A DNA stretch of 64,000 bases from Paracidovorax wautersii (GTDB taxonomy: Bacteria > Pseudomonadota > Gammaproteobacteria > Burkholderiales > Burkholderiaceae_C): contig NZ_FONX01000003.1 in the NCBI RefSeq assembly GCF_900113035.1, forward strand, positions 1 through 64,000, given 5' to 3'. This document shows positions 18,322 to 28,499 of the stretch, piece by piece. The translations under genes and the position numbers were made by a program. The first letter of the stretch is position 1, and each line of letters begins with the position of its first letter. The notes beneath the pieces are model-generated. The model worked only from the letters and a program-made list of their open reading frames with translations, did no database searches and was not told the DNA's origin.

Positions 18322-19197
18322 CTAGCCGAAATCCTCCTGCAGCAGCTGCCGCGCACGCTGCACGAACTCGGATTCGCCCGCGCGTGGAGGCAGCAGCACG
18401 AAGCGGACCTGAGGCAGCGCAGGCAGCTTGCAGCCCGAAGGCAGCGCCTGCACCCCTTCGCACGAAGCCGACGCATTCAAGCAGGCCACCCCCAGGCCAG
18501 CGGCCAGCGCCGACTGCAGGCCCGCCACACCGGAAGCCTCCAGGGCCACGACGAAAGGCACACCGCGCCGCCGAAGCAGGGCCACGGTGAACTGATGCAG
18601 CGAACACGTGTCGGGCAGCGCCAGCAGGCGCAGTGGCTCGTTCGCTCCGTGCCATGGGCGATCCCCTGCGTGCGCCGCCCCCATCCACTGCAGCGGCTCG
18701 CGCCGCAGCACCAGGCCCCCGGAGCCGGCAGCTCCCGCCGCGCCGGGCAGGCGCATGGTGAGGCCCACGTCGAAATCGCCCCGCGCATAACCGGCCTCGA
18801 TGCTGCCGCTCTTTTGCACCGAAACCTGCAGCCGCACGCCGGGGTGGCGCATCTGCAGACGCGCCAGCAGCGCGGCCAGTTCGGCAGGGCGGAAGTAATC
18901 CGTCACGCCCAGCCGCAGACTGCCCCGCAGGGCAGCGTCCCGCAGGTCCAGCCAGGCCGCCTCGCTCATCGCCAGCAGCTGCCGCGCATGGGCCAGCAGC
19001 CGCTGGCCCGCCGGAGTGGGCACCACGCCGGACCTGGAACGCACGAGCAGCGGCTGCCCCGCATGCTCTTCGAGCTTGCGCAGTTGCTCGCTCACGGCGG
19101 ACTGCGAGAGGAACACGCGGGGCGCCCCGGCCGTGAGGCTTCCGGCATCGGCCACAGCGACGAAGGATCTGAGCTGATCGAGGGAGAAAAGATGCAT
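18322..19197 (-). CDS. LysR-family regulator divergent from tautomerase
   Basis: 291 residues from the ATG at 19197, chosen because the canonical LysR N terminus (MHLFSLDQLRSFVAVADAGS) begins there. The HTH continues through LSQSAVSEQLRKLEEHAG. The C-terminal effector domain is complete (GVTDYFRPAELAALLARL and onward). The start of the HTH reads LTAGAPRVFLSQ, with Pro in place of a usual helix residue. It is divergently transcribed from the tautomerase gene, sharing a 131-base control region with an inverted repeat, the usual layout for a LysR regulator and its target. Confidence 0.9.
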   Translation of the reverse strand: MHLFSLDQLRSFVAVADAGSLTAGAPRVFLSQSAVSEQLRKLEEHAGQPLLVRSRSGVVPTPAGQRLLAHARQLLAMSEAAWLDLRDAALRGSLRLGVTDYFRPAELAALLARLQMRHPGVRLQVSVQKSGSIEAGYARGDFDVGLTMRLPGAAGAAGSGGLVLRREPLQWMGAAHAGDRPWHGANEPLRLLALPDTCSLHQFTVALLRRRGVPFVVALEASGVAGLQSALAAGLGVACLNASASCEGVQALPSGCKLPALPQVRFVLLPPRAGESEFVQRARQLLQEDFG

Positions 19198-19224
19198 GGT
19201 GCGGGGATCATCCAACGGCTTTAT

Positions 19225-19239
19225 CGATGGCTTCCATCG
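19225..19239. promoter_or_regulatory. Inverted repeat in the lysR-tautomerase divergent region
   Basis: CGATGG (19225-19230), three bases, CCATCG (19234-19239), with a further CCGATGG at about 19256. It is a candidate LysR recognition site between two divergent genes. Confidence 0.45.
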
Positions 19240-19328
19240 GATCATCCCGCTTTTCCGATGGATGGCACAAGCCCAGAATCCGTCTCAGCCCCCACCGGGC
19301 TCGTTTCTTATCACTGACAGGAGTTGCC

Positions 19329-19727
19329 ATGCCCCATATCGTCATCCACCTCAGCGGCGAACCGGATGCCGCGCTCGCACGGCGCGCCGCAGCTGCGGTC
19401 GCCGAAGTCACTCAGCGCGTGCTGAGCAAGCAGCTGCCGGTCATCGCAACCTCGGTGCAGTTCATTCCCGCAGCGCACTGGTTCGTGGGCGGCACCTCGC
19501 TGGCTGAGCTGGGTCAGAGCGCCTTCCATCTGGACATCAGCATCACCGACGAAACCAACACCAAGTCCGAAAAGGCGCTCTACCTGCGCGACATCCACGC
19601 GGCATTCGCCGCGCTGCTGCCGCGCCTGCACGAAGTGAGCTACGTCCACCTCATCGACGCGCGGGCCGCCGCCTACGGCTATGGCGGCCGCACGCAGGAA
19701 TGGCGGCACCAGCAGGCAGGCGTGTAG
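19329..19727 (+). CDS. Tautomerase-superfamily protein
   Basis: 132 residues starting MPHIVIHLSG. Pro-2 becomes the catalytic N-terminal proline after Met removal, the hallmark of the 4-oxalocrotonate tautomerase superfamily. The length and the SVQFIPAAHWFVGGTS segment fit the longer group that acts as homotrimers or dimers. The substrate is unknown. It is controlled in all likelihood by the divergent LysR. No aromatic-degradation genes are adjacent, so a role in a specific catabolic pathway is not supported. Confidence 0.82.
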   Translation: MPHIVIHLSGEPDAALARRAAAAVAEVTQRVLSKQLPVIATSVQFIPAAHWFVGGTSLAELGQSAFHLDISITDETNTKSEKALYLRDIHAAFAALLPRLHEVSYVHLIDARAAAYGYGGRTQEWRHQQAGV

Positions 19728-19743
19728 CCGGCAGGCGGACCGG

Positions 19744-20778
19744 TCAGCCGCGGGGCGCGGCCGATGCGGCGGCAGGCACTTGCGCCGGTGCCTGGGCCTC
19801 GGGCCGGCGCGCATAGCGCTGGGCCAGCACCGCGCAGAGCATCAGCTGCATCTGGTGGAACAGCATCAGCGGCAGCACCATGGCGCCCACTGCCTGGGGT
19901 GCGAACAGCACGTTGGCCATGGGCACGCCGCTCGCCAGGCTCTTCTTGGAGCCGCAGAAGACGATGGTGATCTCGTCTTCCTTCGAGAAGCCCAGCCGGC
20001 GCGCCAGCAGGGTGGACGAGGTGATGGCCAGCGCCAGGATCACGCCGCACACGAGGAAGAGGCCCAGCAGCGCCGTCAGCGGAATCTGCTGCCACAGGCC
20101 TTCGATCACGGCCGCGCTGAAGGCGGTATAGACCACCAGCAGGATGGAGCCCTGGTCCACCAGCTTGAGCACCGAGGCGCGGCGCTTGACGAAGCCGCCG
20201 ATCCAGGGGCGCAGCAGGTGGCCCGCGACGAAGGGCGCCAGCAGCTGCAGCATGATGCGGCCGATGCCGGCGAGCGCATCGGGGTGCTGGCCGCCGCCCG
20301 CGCCCACCACCATCTGCGGCATCAGCAGGTTGACCAGGATGGGCGTGATGAAGATGCCCAGCAGCGTGGAGGCCGATGCGCTGCAGATGGCCGCCGGCAT
20401 GTTGCCCCGCGCCATGGCGGTGAAGGCGATGGCCGACTGCACCGTGGCCGGCAGCACGCAGAGGTAGATCACGCCGGCATAGAGCTCGGGCGTGACCAGC
20501 GGCTCCAGCACCGGCCGCAGCGCCCAGCCCAGCAGCGGGAACAGCACGAAGGTGCAGGCGATCACCAGCAGGTGCAGCCGCCAGTGCGACAGGCCCGCCA
20601 CGATGGCCTCGCGCGAGAGCTTGGCGCCGTGCAGGAAGAAGAGCAGCGCGATGGCGGCGATGGTCAGGTTCTCGAACACGTGCGCGGCCATGCCGGAGGC
20701 CGGCAGCACGCTGGCCAGCGCAACGGTGGAAAGCAGCGCCAGCACGTAGTTGTCGGGCAGGAAGCGGGGGCGGGCCAT
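19744..20778 (-). CDS. Bile acid:sodium symporter family protein (BASS, YfeH-like)
   Basis: 344 residues from the ATG at 20778 (MARPRFLPDNYVLALLSTV). Upstream in-frame Met codons add only a polar stretch. About nine to ten membrane helices are predicted, with family motifs FFLHGAKLSREAI, CVLPATVQSAIAFTAMARGN and VFCGSKKSLASGVPMANVLF. The family carries organic anions with sodium. It is divergent from the LysR gene at 20878 across 99 bases, so that regulator probably controls it. Confidence 0.92.
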   Translation of the reverse strand: MARPRFLPDNYVLALLSTVALASVLPASGMAAHVFENLTIAAIALLFFLHGAKLSREAIVAGLSHWRLHLLVIACTFVLFPLLGWALRPVLEPLVTPELYAGVIYLCVLPATVQSAIAFTAMARGNMPAAICSASASTLLGIFITPILVNLLMPQMVVGAGGGQHPDALAGIGRIMLQLLAPFVAGHLLRPWIGGFVKRRASVLKLVDQGSILLVVYTAFSAAVIEGLWQQIPLTALLGLFLVCGVILALAITSSTLLARRLGFSKEDEITIVFCGSKKSLASGVPMANVLFAPQAVGAMVLPLMLFHQMQLMLCAVLAQRYARRPEAQAPAQVPAAASAAPRG

Positions 20779-20834
20779 GGCGGATCTCACATCGGAAAGA
20801 ATGGGAATGCGCCGATTGGAACCCATCGCCATCT

Positions 20835-20852
20835 AGAAGTGAAATGGATTCT
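20835..20852. promoter_or_regulatory. Candidate LysR site between BASS transporter and lysR
   Basis: AGAA (20835-20838) and TTCT (20849-20852) form a short interrupted palindrome with 10-base spacing in the 99-base divergent region. Suggestive only. Confidence 0.3.
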
Positions 20853-20877
20853 TGTGATGGTTCTATGATCGCAGCGC

Positions 20878-21786
20878 ATGAATGTCACCCTGCGCCAGCT
20901 GCATGTCTTCCAGGCCGTGGCCGCCACCCGCAACTTCAGCCGCGCGGGCGATGCGGTGGGGCTGACGCAGCCTGCCGTGAGCCGCTCCATCACCGAGCTG
21001 GAAGCCCAGCTGGGCCTGAAGCTGCTGCACCGCACCACGCGCGAGGTCGAGCTGACCGAGGCCGGCCGCAGCCTGGCCGCCCGCCTGCCGCGCCTGCTCG
21101 ACGAGCTCGAAGGCATGCTGCTGGACGTGCGCGGCATGGGCAGCGCGCGCCGCAGCCGCGTGCGCGTGGCCAGCAGCCCCACGCTGTCGGCCCACCTCAT
21201 GCCCGAATGCATCGCCCGCTGCCGCGAAGCGCTGCCGGGCGTGGAGCTGCTGCTGCTCGACCGCATCCAGAACGACGTGCTGGCCAGCGTGCTCTCGGGC
21301 GAGGTGGATTTCGGCGTGGTCATCGACCCCAGCGACCGGGATGCCCTGCACTGCGAGCCCATCCTGACCGACCCGTTCTGCCTGGCCTGCCCGCCCGGCC
21401 ACCGGCTGGCGGCCAAGGCCCGCGTGCGCTGGGCAGACCTCGCCGGCGAATCGCTGGTGCTGCTGGACCATGCCTCCGGCAGCCGCCGCCTGATCGACCA
21501 GGCCCTGGCTGCGCAGGCCGTGCCGCACGCCGTGGCGCAGGAGGTGGGCCATGCCACCACCATCTTCCGCATGCTCGATGCGGGACTGGGCATCTCCGTG
21601 ATCCCCACCCTGGCCGTGCCGCCCGAAGGCCTACCGCGCCTGGCCGTGCGCCCGCTCGTGCCGCGCGTGGACCGCGAGATCGTGCTGGCCCGGCGCCGGC
21701 ACCGCGAATTGGCGCCCATGGCCCAGGCCGTGTGGGAGCTGGTGGGCCAGGTGGCGCGGCAGCGCAAGGGCCTATCGGCCGGCTGA
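20878..21786 (+). CDS. LysR-family regulator divergent from BASS transporter
   Basis: 302 residues. Classical LysR HTH: MNVTLRQLHVFQAVAATRNF followed by VGLTQPAVSRSITELEAQLG. The effector domain is complete (RVRVASSPTLSAHLMPECI and onward; ISVIPTLAVPPEGLPRL near the end). The divergent arrangement points to the sodium:organic anion symporter as target. The pip gene follows after 51 bases on the same strand and could be cotranscribed. Confidence 0.93.
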   Translation: MNVTLRQLHVFQAVAATRNFSRAGDAVGLTQPAVSRSITELEAQLGLKLLHRTTREVELTEAGRSLAARLPRLLDELEGMLLDVRGMGSARRSRVRVASSPTLSAHLMPECIARCREALPGVELLLLDRIQNDVLASVLSGEVDFGVVIDPSDRDALHCEPILTDPFCLACPPGHRLAAKARVRWADLAGESLVLLDHASGSRRLIDQALAAQAVPHAVAQEVGHATTIFRMLDAGLGISVIPTLAVPPEGLPRLAVRPLVPRVDREIVLARRRHRELAPMAQAVWELVGQVARQRKGLSAG

Positions 21787-22794
<1,008 letters not shown>

Positions 22795-23099
22795 CGTGCT
22801 GCGGCCCCGCAGATAACGGCCCATGGAATGGCGTCTTGCCCCGGGACGCGATCCATCCATTTCATTTGTGGGAGCTGCCTGCGGGCGAGCGCACTGGCAG
22901 CGGCAGGCCTGCAGACCTGAGAACGTGCTCGCGGTCCCGCAGGGGATCGCGTAGCAGCGCCATGGGAATGAGGGAGTCCTCGGGTGCGCCGCATGGGCCG
23001 GGCTCGATGCGCATGCACGGCCTTAGCCTTTCACCGCCCCGATTCGCGCCATCCAGCGACGGGCCGCGAGCGCCCGCCGGAACCGTCTCCTTCGCCCTT
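22795..23099. other. 305-base gap between pip and a convergent lysR
   Basis: Holds a weak REP-like copy (22918-22942) and no convincing gene. Short frames here have shadow-like composition. No T-rich terminator was found for either converging gene. Confidence 0.5.
22918..22942. repeat. Degenerate REP-like copy
   Basis: TGAGAACGTGCTCGCGGTCCC resembles the reverse complement of the 340-358 and 35690-35710 elements (GAGAACGTGTTCACG...). It is a diverged relative in the pip/lysR convergent region. Confidence 0.4.
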
Positions 23100-24020
23100 T
23101 CATGCCGGTACGCCCGCCCCATCGGCCAGATACCGCTGCAGGCCCGCCACCAGCGCATCGAAGGTGGCGCGGCAGCGCGGGCTGTGGCGCAGGTCTTCGT
23201 GCATCACCACCCAGGTCTCCAGGCCCCAGGCGAAATCTCCGGGCAGCACGCGCACCAGGGCCGGCGCGCGCAGCGCCAGCCCGGTCTGGCAGATGCCCAG
23301 CCCCAGGCCCGCGCGGATGCAGGCGAGCTGCGCCAGGTCGCTGTCGCTGCGCAGGCTGAAGCGCTCGCGCTGCCACGCGGGAAAGCGCTGGCGCGCCGAG
23401 CGGATGAAGGGCGTCTCCGCATCGAAGCCGATCAGCCGGTGCCCCTCGAGATCGGCCAGCGACTGCGGCGTGCCCTGGCGCCGCAGGTAGTCGGGGTGGG
23501 CATGGAGGCCCAGATCGACGGCCCCCACGCGGCGCGCCACCAGCGCCTCCTGGCGAGGCTCGGCCATGCGGATGGCGATGTCGGCCTCGCGCTGCAGCAG
23601 GTCGTGCATGCGGTCGCTCAGCGCCAGTTCCACGGTCAGCTCCGGGTGTTCGGCCTGCAGGCGCGCCAGCACGGGCGGCAGCACCTCGGTGCCGATGACG
23701 TGGCTGGCGCTCACGCGCACCGTGCCGCGCACGCCGCCGCCCTGCGCATGGGCGGCGCGCACCAGGGCCGCCGCCGCATGGCCCATGGCCTCGGCGTGGG
23801 ACTGCAGCGCGAGCGCCGCCTCGGTGGGCAGCAGGCCCTGCTGCGAGCGGGTGAAGAGCACCAGGCCCAGCGCCTCTTCCAGCGCCGCGATGTGGCGGCC
23901 GATGGTGGGCTGGGTCAGGCCCAGGGCGCGGGCCGCCGCGGAGAGCGAGCCCTCGCGCAGCACGGCGAGACAGGAGCGGTACAGCTCCCAGCCGATGTCG
24001 TGGGTACGGGGCGAATCCAT
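23100..24020 (-). CDS. LysR-family regulator divergent from epimerase-like gene
   Basis: 306 residues from the ATG at 24020 (MDSPRTHDIGWELYRSCLAV). The HTH is AAARALGLTQPTIGRHIAALE, and the domain resembles the LysR subgroup that regulates oxidoreductases. A good promoter (TTGCCT, 16 bases, TATACA) ends only seven bases before this ATG and there is no Shine-Dalgarno, so translation may be nearly leaderless. It probably regulates the divergent gene at 24128. Confidence 0.9.
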   Translation of the reverse strand: MDSPRTHDIGWELYRSCLAVLREGSLSAAARALGLTQPTIGRHIAALEEALGLVLFTRSQQGLLPTEAALALQSHAEAMGHAAAALVRAAHAQGGGVRGTVRVSASHVIGTEVLPPVLARLQAEHPELTVELALSDRMHDLLQREADIAIRMAEPRQEALVARRVGAVDLGLHAHPDYLRRQGTPQSLADLEGHRLIGFDAETPFIRSARQRFPAWQRERFSLRSDSDLAQLACIRAGLGLGICQTGLALRAPALVRVLPGDFAWGLETWVVMHEDLRHSPRCRATFDALVAGLQRYLADGAGVPA

Positions 24021-24027
24021 ACGCCAA

Positions 24028-24055
24028 TGTATAGCCACCCCACTTTTTTAGGCAA
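24028..24055 (-). promoter_or_regulatory. Sigma70-type promoter for the lysR gene at 23100-24020
   Basis: TTGCCT (24055-24050) and TATACA (24033-24028), 16 bases apart on the minus strand. The implied transcription start is at or next to the start codon at 24020. Confidence 0.5.
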
Positions 24056-24127
24056 TTTCCTTTTGACAGCTGCAGACCCAGACTGGCGCCATTCCTTCAT
24101 CGATTCATTCCTTCCAGGAGCACGGAC

Positions 24128-25183
24128 ATGGCAGACGACACGGCAGACGGCACGACGGTTCTGGTTTTGGGGGCCACGGGCGGCATCGGCGGCGAGGTGG
24201 CGCGCCAGCTGCGCGAGCGGGGCTGGCAGGTGCGCGCGCTGCGCCGCAGCCTGCCGCCAGAAGCACCGGCCGGCGCCGCCCGCTGGCAGAGCGAGGGCAT
24301 CACCTGGCTGCGCGGCGATGCGATGCAGCGCGGCGACGTGCTGGCCGCCGCGCGCGGCTGCGCGGTGATCGTGCATGCGGTGAACCCGCCCGGCTACCGC
24401 CGCTGGAACGAGCTGGTGCTGCCCATGGTGGACAACACCATCGCCGCCGCGCAGGCCGAAGGCGCCACCGTGGTGCTGCCGGGCACGGTCTACAACTACG
24501 GGCCCGGCGCCTTCGGCGCGCTGCACGAAGATGCGCCGCAGCAGCCCCTGACGCGCAAGGGCGCGCTCCGCGTGGAGCTGGAACGCCGACTGCGCCAGGC
24601 CACGGTGGAACACCCGCTGCAGCGCAGTTGCCGCGTGATCGTCGTGCGCGCGGGCGACTTCTTCGGGCCCCGGGCCGGCAACAACTGGTTCGCGCAGGGT
24701 CTGGTGCGGCCCGGCAGGCCGGTGGCGGTGGTGCGCAACCCCGCTGCGCCCGGCACGGGCCACCAGTGGGCCTACCTGCCCGACGTGGCGCGCACCATGG
24801 CGCTGCTGCTGGAGCGGCGCGCCGGCCTGCCGCCCTTCGCCGCCTTCCACATGGCCGGCCACTGGGATGCCGACGGCACGCAGATGGCCGCCGCCATCCA
24901 GCGCGTGGCGGCGCAGCACGCGGGCGGCGCGGCGCCCCCGGTCCGGCCGTTTCCGTGGTGGCTGGTGGCGCTGGCCTCGCCCTTCGTCGCCACGCTGCGG
25001 GAGATGCGCGAGATGCGCTACCTCTGGCGCCAGCCGGTGCGCCTGCTGGGCGGGCGGCTGCGCGCCGTGCTGGGCGAGGAGCCGCACACGCCGCTGGACG
25101 AGGCCGTGCGCGCCACGCTGCAGGGGCTGGGCTGCCTGCCGTCTGCTCATGGCCTCCCGCAGAAGCCAGGCCTCAAGGCATGA
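24128..25183 (+). CDS. NAD(P)-binding epimerase/dehydratase-like protein
   Basis: 351 residues of the extended/atypical SDR type. The N-terminal nucleotide motif is LVLGATGGIGGEVARQL. The GTVYNYGPGAF segment supplies the Tyr region of epimerases, though the usual YxxxK is replaced by YNYGP with no Lys four residues later. It therefore may bind rather than reduce, or act as an isomerase-like or regulatory NmrA-type protein. AGGAG lies six bases before the ATG. A perfect TTGACA at 24063-24068 could be its -35 element. The divergent LysR is the likely regulator. Confidence 0.82.
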   Translation: MADDTADGTTVLVLGATGGIGGEVARQLRERGWQVRALRRSLPPEAPAGAARWQSEGITWLRGDAMQRGDVLAAARGCAVIVHAVNPPGYRRWNELVLPMVDNTIAAAQAEGATVVLPGTVYNYGPGAFGALHEDAPQQPLTRKGALRVELERRLRQATVEHPLQRSCRVIVVRAGDFFGPRAGNNWFAQGLVRPGRPVAVVRNPAAPGTGHQWAYLPDVARTMALLLERRAGLPPFAAFHMAGHWDADGTQMAAAIQRVAAQHAGGAAPPVRPFPWWLVALASPFVATLREMREMRYLWRQPVRLLGGRLRAVLGEEPHTPLDEAVRATLQGLGCLPSAHGLPQKPGLKA

Positions 25184-25279
25184 CCCGGGCGCGCTATCCT
25201 TGCCGGCACCGCTGTGCAGGCCGCATGCGCCTGCTGACCTGCGGGACTGCACGATGAGGATGAAGACCGGAGATCCGCC

Positions 25280-26245
25280 ATGGGAAACCTGCTCAGTTGG
25301 TCCACCGACAGCCTGCACGAACCCCTGCGGCTGCCCGGCTGGCGCGATGCCCTGCATGACGCCGTGCTGGAGATGGACGCGGTGCCGCTGCAGCGCGAGG
25401 GCTTCCACGCGCGCATCGAGCGCTGCGCCCTGCGGCGCATCCTGCCGCACCAGGCCCGGGGCGCGCCGCAGACCGTGGTGCGATCGGAGCGCGACATCGC
25501 CCAGGGGCGGCACAACGCCTACTACCTGATCTCCCAGCCCCGGCAGCCGTGGCGCGCGACCCAGGCCGGCATCGCCAGCCGGCTGCAGCCGGGCGACTCC
25601 ATCCTCATCGATTCCCGGCAGCCCTATGTCTTCGACTTCGGCGCGGGGCTCGACGACCTGTCGATCGAGCTGCCCATCGATTGGGTGGAGCACTGGGTGC
25701 CGGATGCGTCCCGGCTGATCGGCCGCGCCTTGCCGTGCAGCGCCGGATACGGCCTGGCGCTGCGCGGCATCAAGGAAATGCTGGTGCCCCGCGCGCTGGC
25801 CGAGCGCGCAAGCCATGCGCAGGACGAGCTGATCGAGGCGCAGATCGGCGGCCTGCTCTCCCTCCTGGCCGATGGCCCGGGCGATGGTGCGCCCCTGGAA
25901 CGCACGCCCTCCCTGCAGCCCGTGCACGAGCGCGCCATGGCGTCGCTGCGCGCCCGCTTCATGCAGCCCGGGCTGACCGCGGCCGAAGTGGCCGCCGATG
26001 CCGGCGTTTCGCTGCGCACCCTGCATCGCGCGATGGCGGCCGGCGGCCCGGGCTATCTGGCCACGCTGATGGCGCTGCGCGTGGAAGCCGCCGCCGGCCT
26101 GCTGGCGCAGCAGCGCTGGCGGGGCCTCTCGGTGGCCGAGATCGGCCGACGCTGCGGCTTTTCGGATGCCGCGCACTTCACCCGCCAGTTCTCCCGGCAC
26201 CGGCACATGACGCCCTCGGCCTTTCGCGCCCAGGCGCTGCGCTGA
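25280..26245 (+). CDS. AraC-family regulator
   Basis: 321 residues. The N-terminal ~170 residues form an AraC-binding-like domain (ARGAPQTVVRSERDIAQGRH region). The C-terminal AraC/XylS DNA-binding domain spans about 215-318 with two HTHs: TAAEVAADAGVSLRTLHRAM and SVAEIGRRCGFSDAAHFTRQ. It precedes the esterase gene by 181 bases on the same strand and may activate it. The inducer is unknown. Confidence 0.93.
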   Translation: MGNLLSWSTDSLHEPLRLPGWRDALHDAVLEMDAVPLQREGFHARIERCALRRILPHQARGAPQTVVRSERDIAQGRHNAYYLISQPRQPWRATQAGIASRLQPGDSILIDSRQPYVFDFGAGLDDLSIELPIDWVEHWVPDASRLIGRALPCSAGYGLALRGIKEMLVPRALAERASHAQDELIEAQIGGLLSLLADGPGDGAPLERTPSLQPVHERAMASLRARFMQPGLTAAEVAADAGVSLRTLHRAMAAGGPGYLATLMALRVEAAAGLLAQQRWRGLSVAEIGRRCGFSDAAHFTRQFSRHRHMTPSAFRAQALR

Positions 26246-26426
26246 AAGCCCCTGCGCCCTGGCGCGCAGAGACCAGCCGGCGGGCCCGATACGGCCAGCC
26301 GGCAGGCATCTGCGTTCCTAGACTGTCCTCGCGCCTGATGGCGGGCGGCCCCACGCCCCCGCCGCACACGCAGGCGCTTTCGCCAGCAGACAGTCCACAG
26401 GCTCAAGCCCATTCAAGGAGACATAC

Positions 26427-27599
26427 ATGAACATGCAAAGCACACTCGACGCGATCCTGGCCGACGGCGTCGCGCGCGGCGCCGCCCCCGGCGTGACGGC
26501 CCTGGTCGCCGACGGCGACGGCCTTCTGTACGAAGGCAGCGCAGGCGAGCGCCTGATGGGCAGCGGCGTCGCCATGACGACCGACACCGTGATCTGGATC
26601 GCCTCCATGACCAAGGCCCTGACCTCGGTGGCGGCCGTCCAGTGCGTGGAGCGCGGCCTGCTGGACCTGGACGCGCCCGCGGCCCAGGTGCTGCCGGAGA
26701 TCGGCCGCCTGGGCGTGCTGACCGGCTTCGACGCGGACGGCCGCCCGCTCACCCGGGCGCCAAGGCGGCCCATCACGCTGCGGCACCTGCTCTCGCACAG
26801 CTCGGGCTGCAGCTACGAGATCTGGAACCCGGAGATGCAGCAGGTGCAGGCGGCCCTGGGCATTCCCGGCATCATCGGCTGCCAGCTCAAGGCGCTGGAG
26901 CTGCCCCTGGCATCGGACCCGGGCGAGCGCTGGGAATACGGCGTGGGCATCGACTGGGCCGGCCGCATGGTCGAGGCCGTGAGCGGGCTCTCGCTGGAGG
27001 CCTACATGCGCCTGCACCTGTGGCAGCCCCTGGGCATGCACCACACGGGCTTTCACATCACGCCGGAAATGCGCCAGCGCCTGGCGGGCGTGCACCTGCG
27101 CGGCGAGGACGGCGCCTTCGCGCCCTTCCCCTTCGAGATCACGCAGGAGCCCGAATTCCACATGGGCGGCGGCGCGCTCTACAGCACCATCGGCGACTAC
27201 GCGCGCTTCATGCGCATGGTGCTCAACCTGGGGCAGCTCGACGGCGAGCGCGTGCTCAAGCCCGAGACGGTCGCCACCCATCTGATGCTCAACCAGCTGG
27301 GCAACGCCCGCGTGCGCCCGCTGCGCGCCGCCATTCCGCTCACGGCGGACGCGGAGTTCTTCCCCGGCCTGCGCAAGAGCTGGAGCCTGGCCTTCCAGAT
27401 CAACGAGGAAGTGGCGCCCACGGGCCGGGCGGCGGGCAGCCTCTCCTGGGCGGGTCTGGCCAACAGCTTCTTCTGGATCGACCCGCACACCCACATCGCC
27501 GGCCTGCTGGCGACGCAGACCTTTCCGTTCGCCGATGCGCGGGTGATGGGCCTGCTGCACGACTACGAGAAAGCCGTGTACGCAGCGCTGGCGGGCTAG
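26427..27599 (+). CDS. Class C beta-lactamase-like serine hydrolase (family VIII esterase)
   Basis: 390 residues, no signal peptide. The SxxK motif is S60-M-T-K63 ([11 protein letters not shown]). A tyrosine in [12 protein letters not shown] lies where the YxN/YxS motif sits, and [18 protein letters not shown] is typical of EstB-like carboxylesterases. The cytoplasmic location and family VIII features argue for an esterase rather than an antibiotic-resistance beta-lactamase. AAGGAG is well placed before the ATG. Confidence 0.88.
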   Translation: MNMQSTLDAILADGVARGAAPGVTALVADGDGLLYEGSAGERLMGSGVAMTTDTVIWIASMTKALTSVAAVQCVERGLLDLDAPAAQVLPEIGRLGVLTGFDADGRPLTRAPRRPITLRHLLSHSSGCSYEIWNPEMQQVQAALGIPGIIGCQLKALELPLASDPGERWEYGVGIDWAGRMVEAVSGLSLEAYMRLHLWQPLGMHHTGFHITPEMRQRLAGVHLRGEDGAFAPFPFEITQEPEFHMGGGALYSTIGDYARFMRMVLNLGQLDGERVLKPETVATHLMLNQLGNARVRPLRAAIPLTADAEFFPGLRKSWSLAFQINEEVAPTGRAAGSLSWAGLANSFFWIDPHTHIAGLLATQTFPFADARVMGLLHDYEKAVYAALAG

Positions 27600-27632
27600 C
27601 CGCACGGGCCCCAGTTGCGCCCGCTGCCCGGG

Positions 27633-28499
27633 CTACCAGCCGAAGAACGCCGCCAGCACCAGCGCCGCCTCGGGCGTGAAGGCGCCGGCGGCGAGCCGCG
27701 CCTGCAGCTCGGCCAGGGCCAGCGCCTCGAAGCGTTCGACCTCGCCGTCCTGGTTGGCGGGCACGAGGCCGTGCGGCACGGTGGCGCGGAACCAGTCGAT
27801 GCGCTCGACCATGTAGCCGGTGCCGGCCGCCTCGGCGCCCGCGCCGCCATCGCCGCCGGCCTCGCAGGGGCGGGCGAAGTCCACATGGCCGCCGTGCTCG
27901 ACGGCCTGCAGCTCGGCGATGGCGAGGCCCGCCTCTTCCCAGGTCTCGCGGGCCAGGGCCTCGTCGAGCGTGTCGGCGGCGGAGACCATGCCACCCATGA
28001 GCGTGTCCCACTGGCCCGGGTGCGTGGCCTTGCCGAAGGAGCGCTGCTGCACCCACATCGCGCCCTCGGGCGTGCAGGCCACCAGGTGGACGGCGCGCGT
28101 GGCGATGCCCAGCGGCCGCACCGCGCCGCGTTCCACCGTGCCGACGCGCCGGCCGGCCGCATCGGCCACGGCGAGCTGCTCGTCGCGCCAGGGGCCACAG
28201 CGGCCGGCGGCGCGCAGGACACGGGCCAGGGCATTGAGCGCGGCGGTGGCATCGCAGGGGCCGGCATCGGCCCGGCGCAACTGCCAGGCGGCCGCTCCGT
28301 TTTGCTCATCTTTCGATAGCGAAAGACCCTCGCCAATCAAGGGCTGCAGGCCGATTCCATCGAAAAGATCGGCAGCCACCGAGCCCACCACCTGCCCCGC
28401 CACGGCGAAGGGCAGCCGCGGCCGCACGGGCGGGCGCTGGGCGGCGGCGCGGGCGGGCGCGACCCAGGCCGGGCGCGGCAGGGAGGCCAGCGCGCTCAC
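27633..28499 (-). CDS. NUDIX hydrolase (DUF4743-type N-terminal domain)
   Basis: 288 residues starting with GTG, which overlaps the preceding qor stop (GTGA). The NUDIX box is complete: GGMVSAADTLDEALARETWE followed by EAGL (RExxEExG). The N-terminal half resembles the DUF4743 domain found with thiamine-diphosphokinase-related NUDIX proteins, which act on oxidised thiamine or other nucleoside diphosphates. A copy of the dispersed extragenic repeat (28309-28357) lies inside the gene and encodes part of the N-terminal domain. Confidence 0.88.
   Translation of the reverse strand: MSALASLPRPAWVAPARAAAQRPPVRPRLPFAVAGQVVGSVAADLFDGIGLQPLIGEGLSLSKDEQNGAAAWQLRRADAGPCDATAALNALARVLRAAGRCGPWRDEQLAVADAAGRRVGTVERGAVRPLGIATRAVHLVACTPEGAMWVQQRSFGKATHPGQWDTLMGGMVSAADTLDEALARETWEEAGLAIAELQAVEHGGHVDFARPCEAGGDGGAGAEAAGTGYMVERIDWFRATVPHGLVPANQDGEVERFEALALAELQARLAAGAFTPEAALVLAAFFGW
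28309..28357. repeat. Dispersed repeat, copy 3, within the NUDIX coding region
   Basis: TTTCGATAGCGAAAG, ACCCTCGCC, CAAGGGCTGCAGGCCGATT: same box order as the intergenic copies. Read on the minus strand it is in frame and encodes roughly residues 48-63 of the NUDIX protein. Confidence 0.6.

Noticed and set aside
26427-27599. Class C beta-lactamase (antibiotic resistance)
   Set aside because: No signal peptide, and the features fit family VIII esterases. There is no linked ampR or mobile element.
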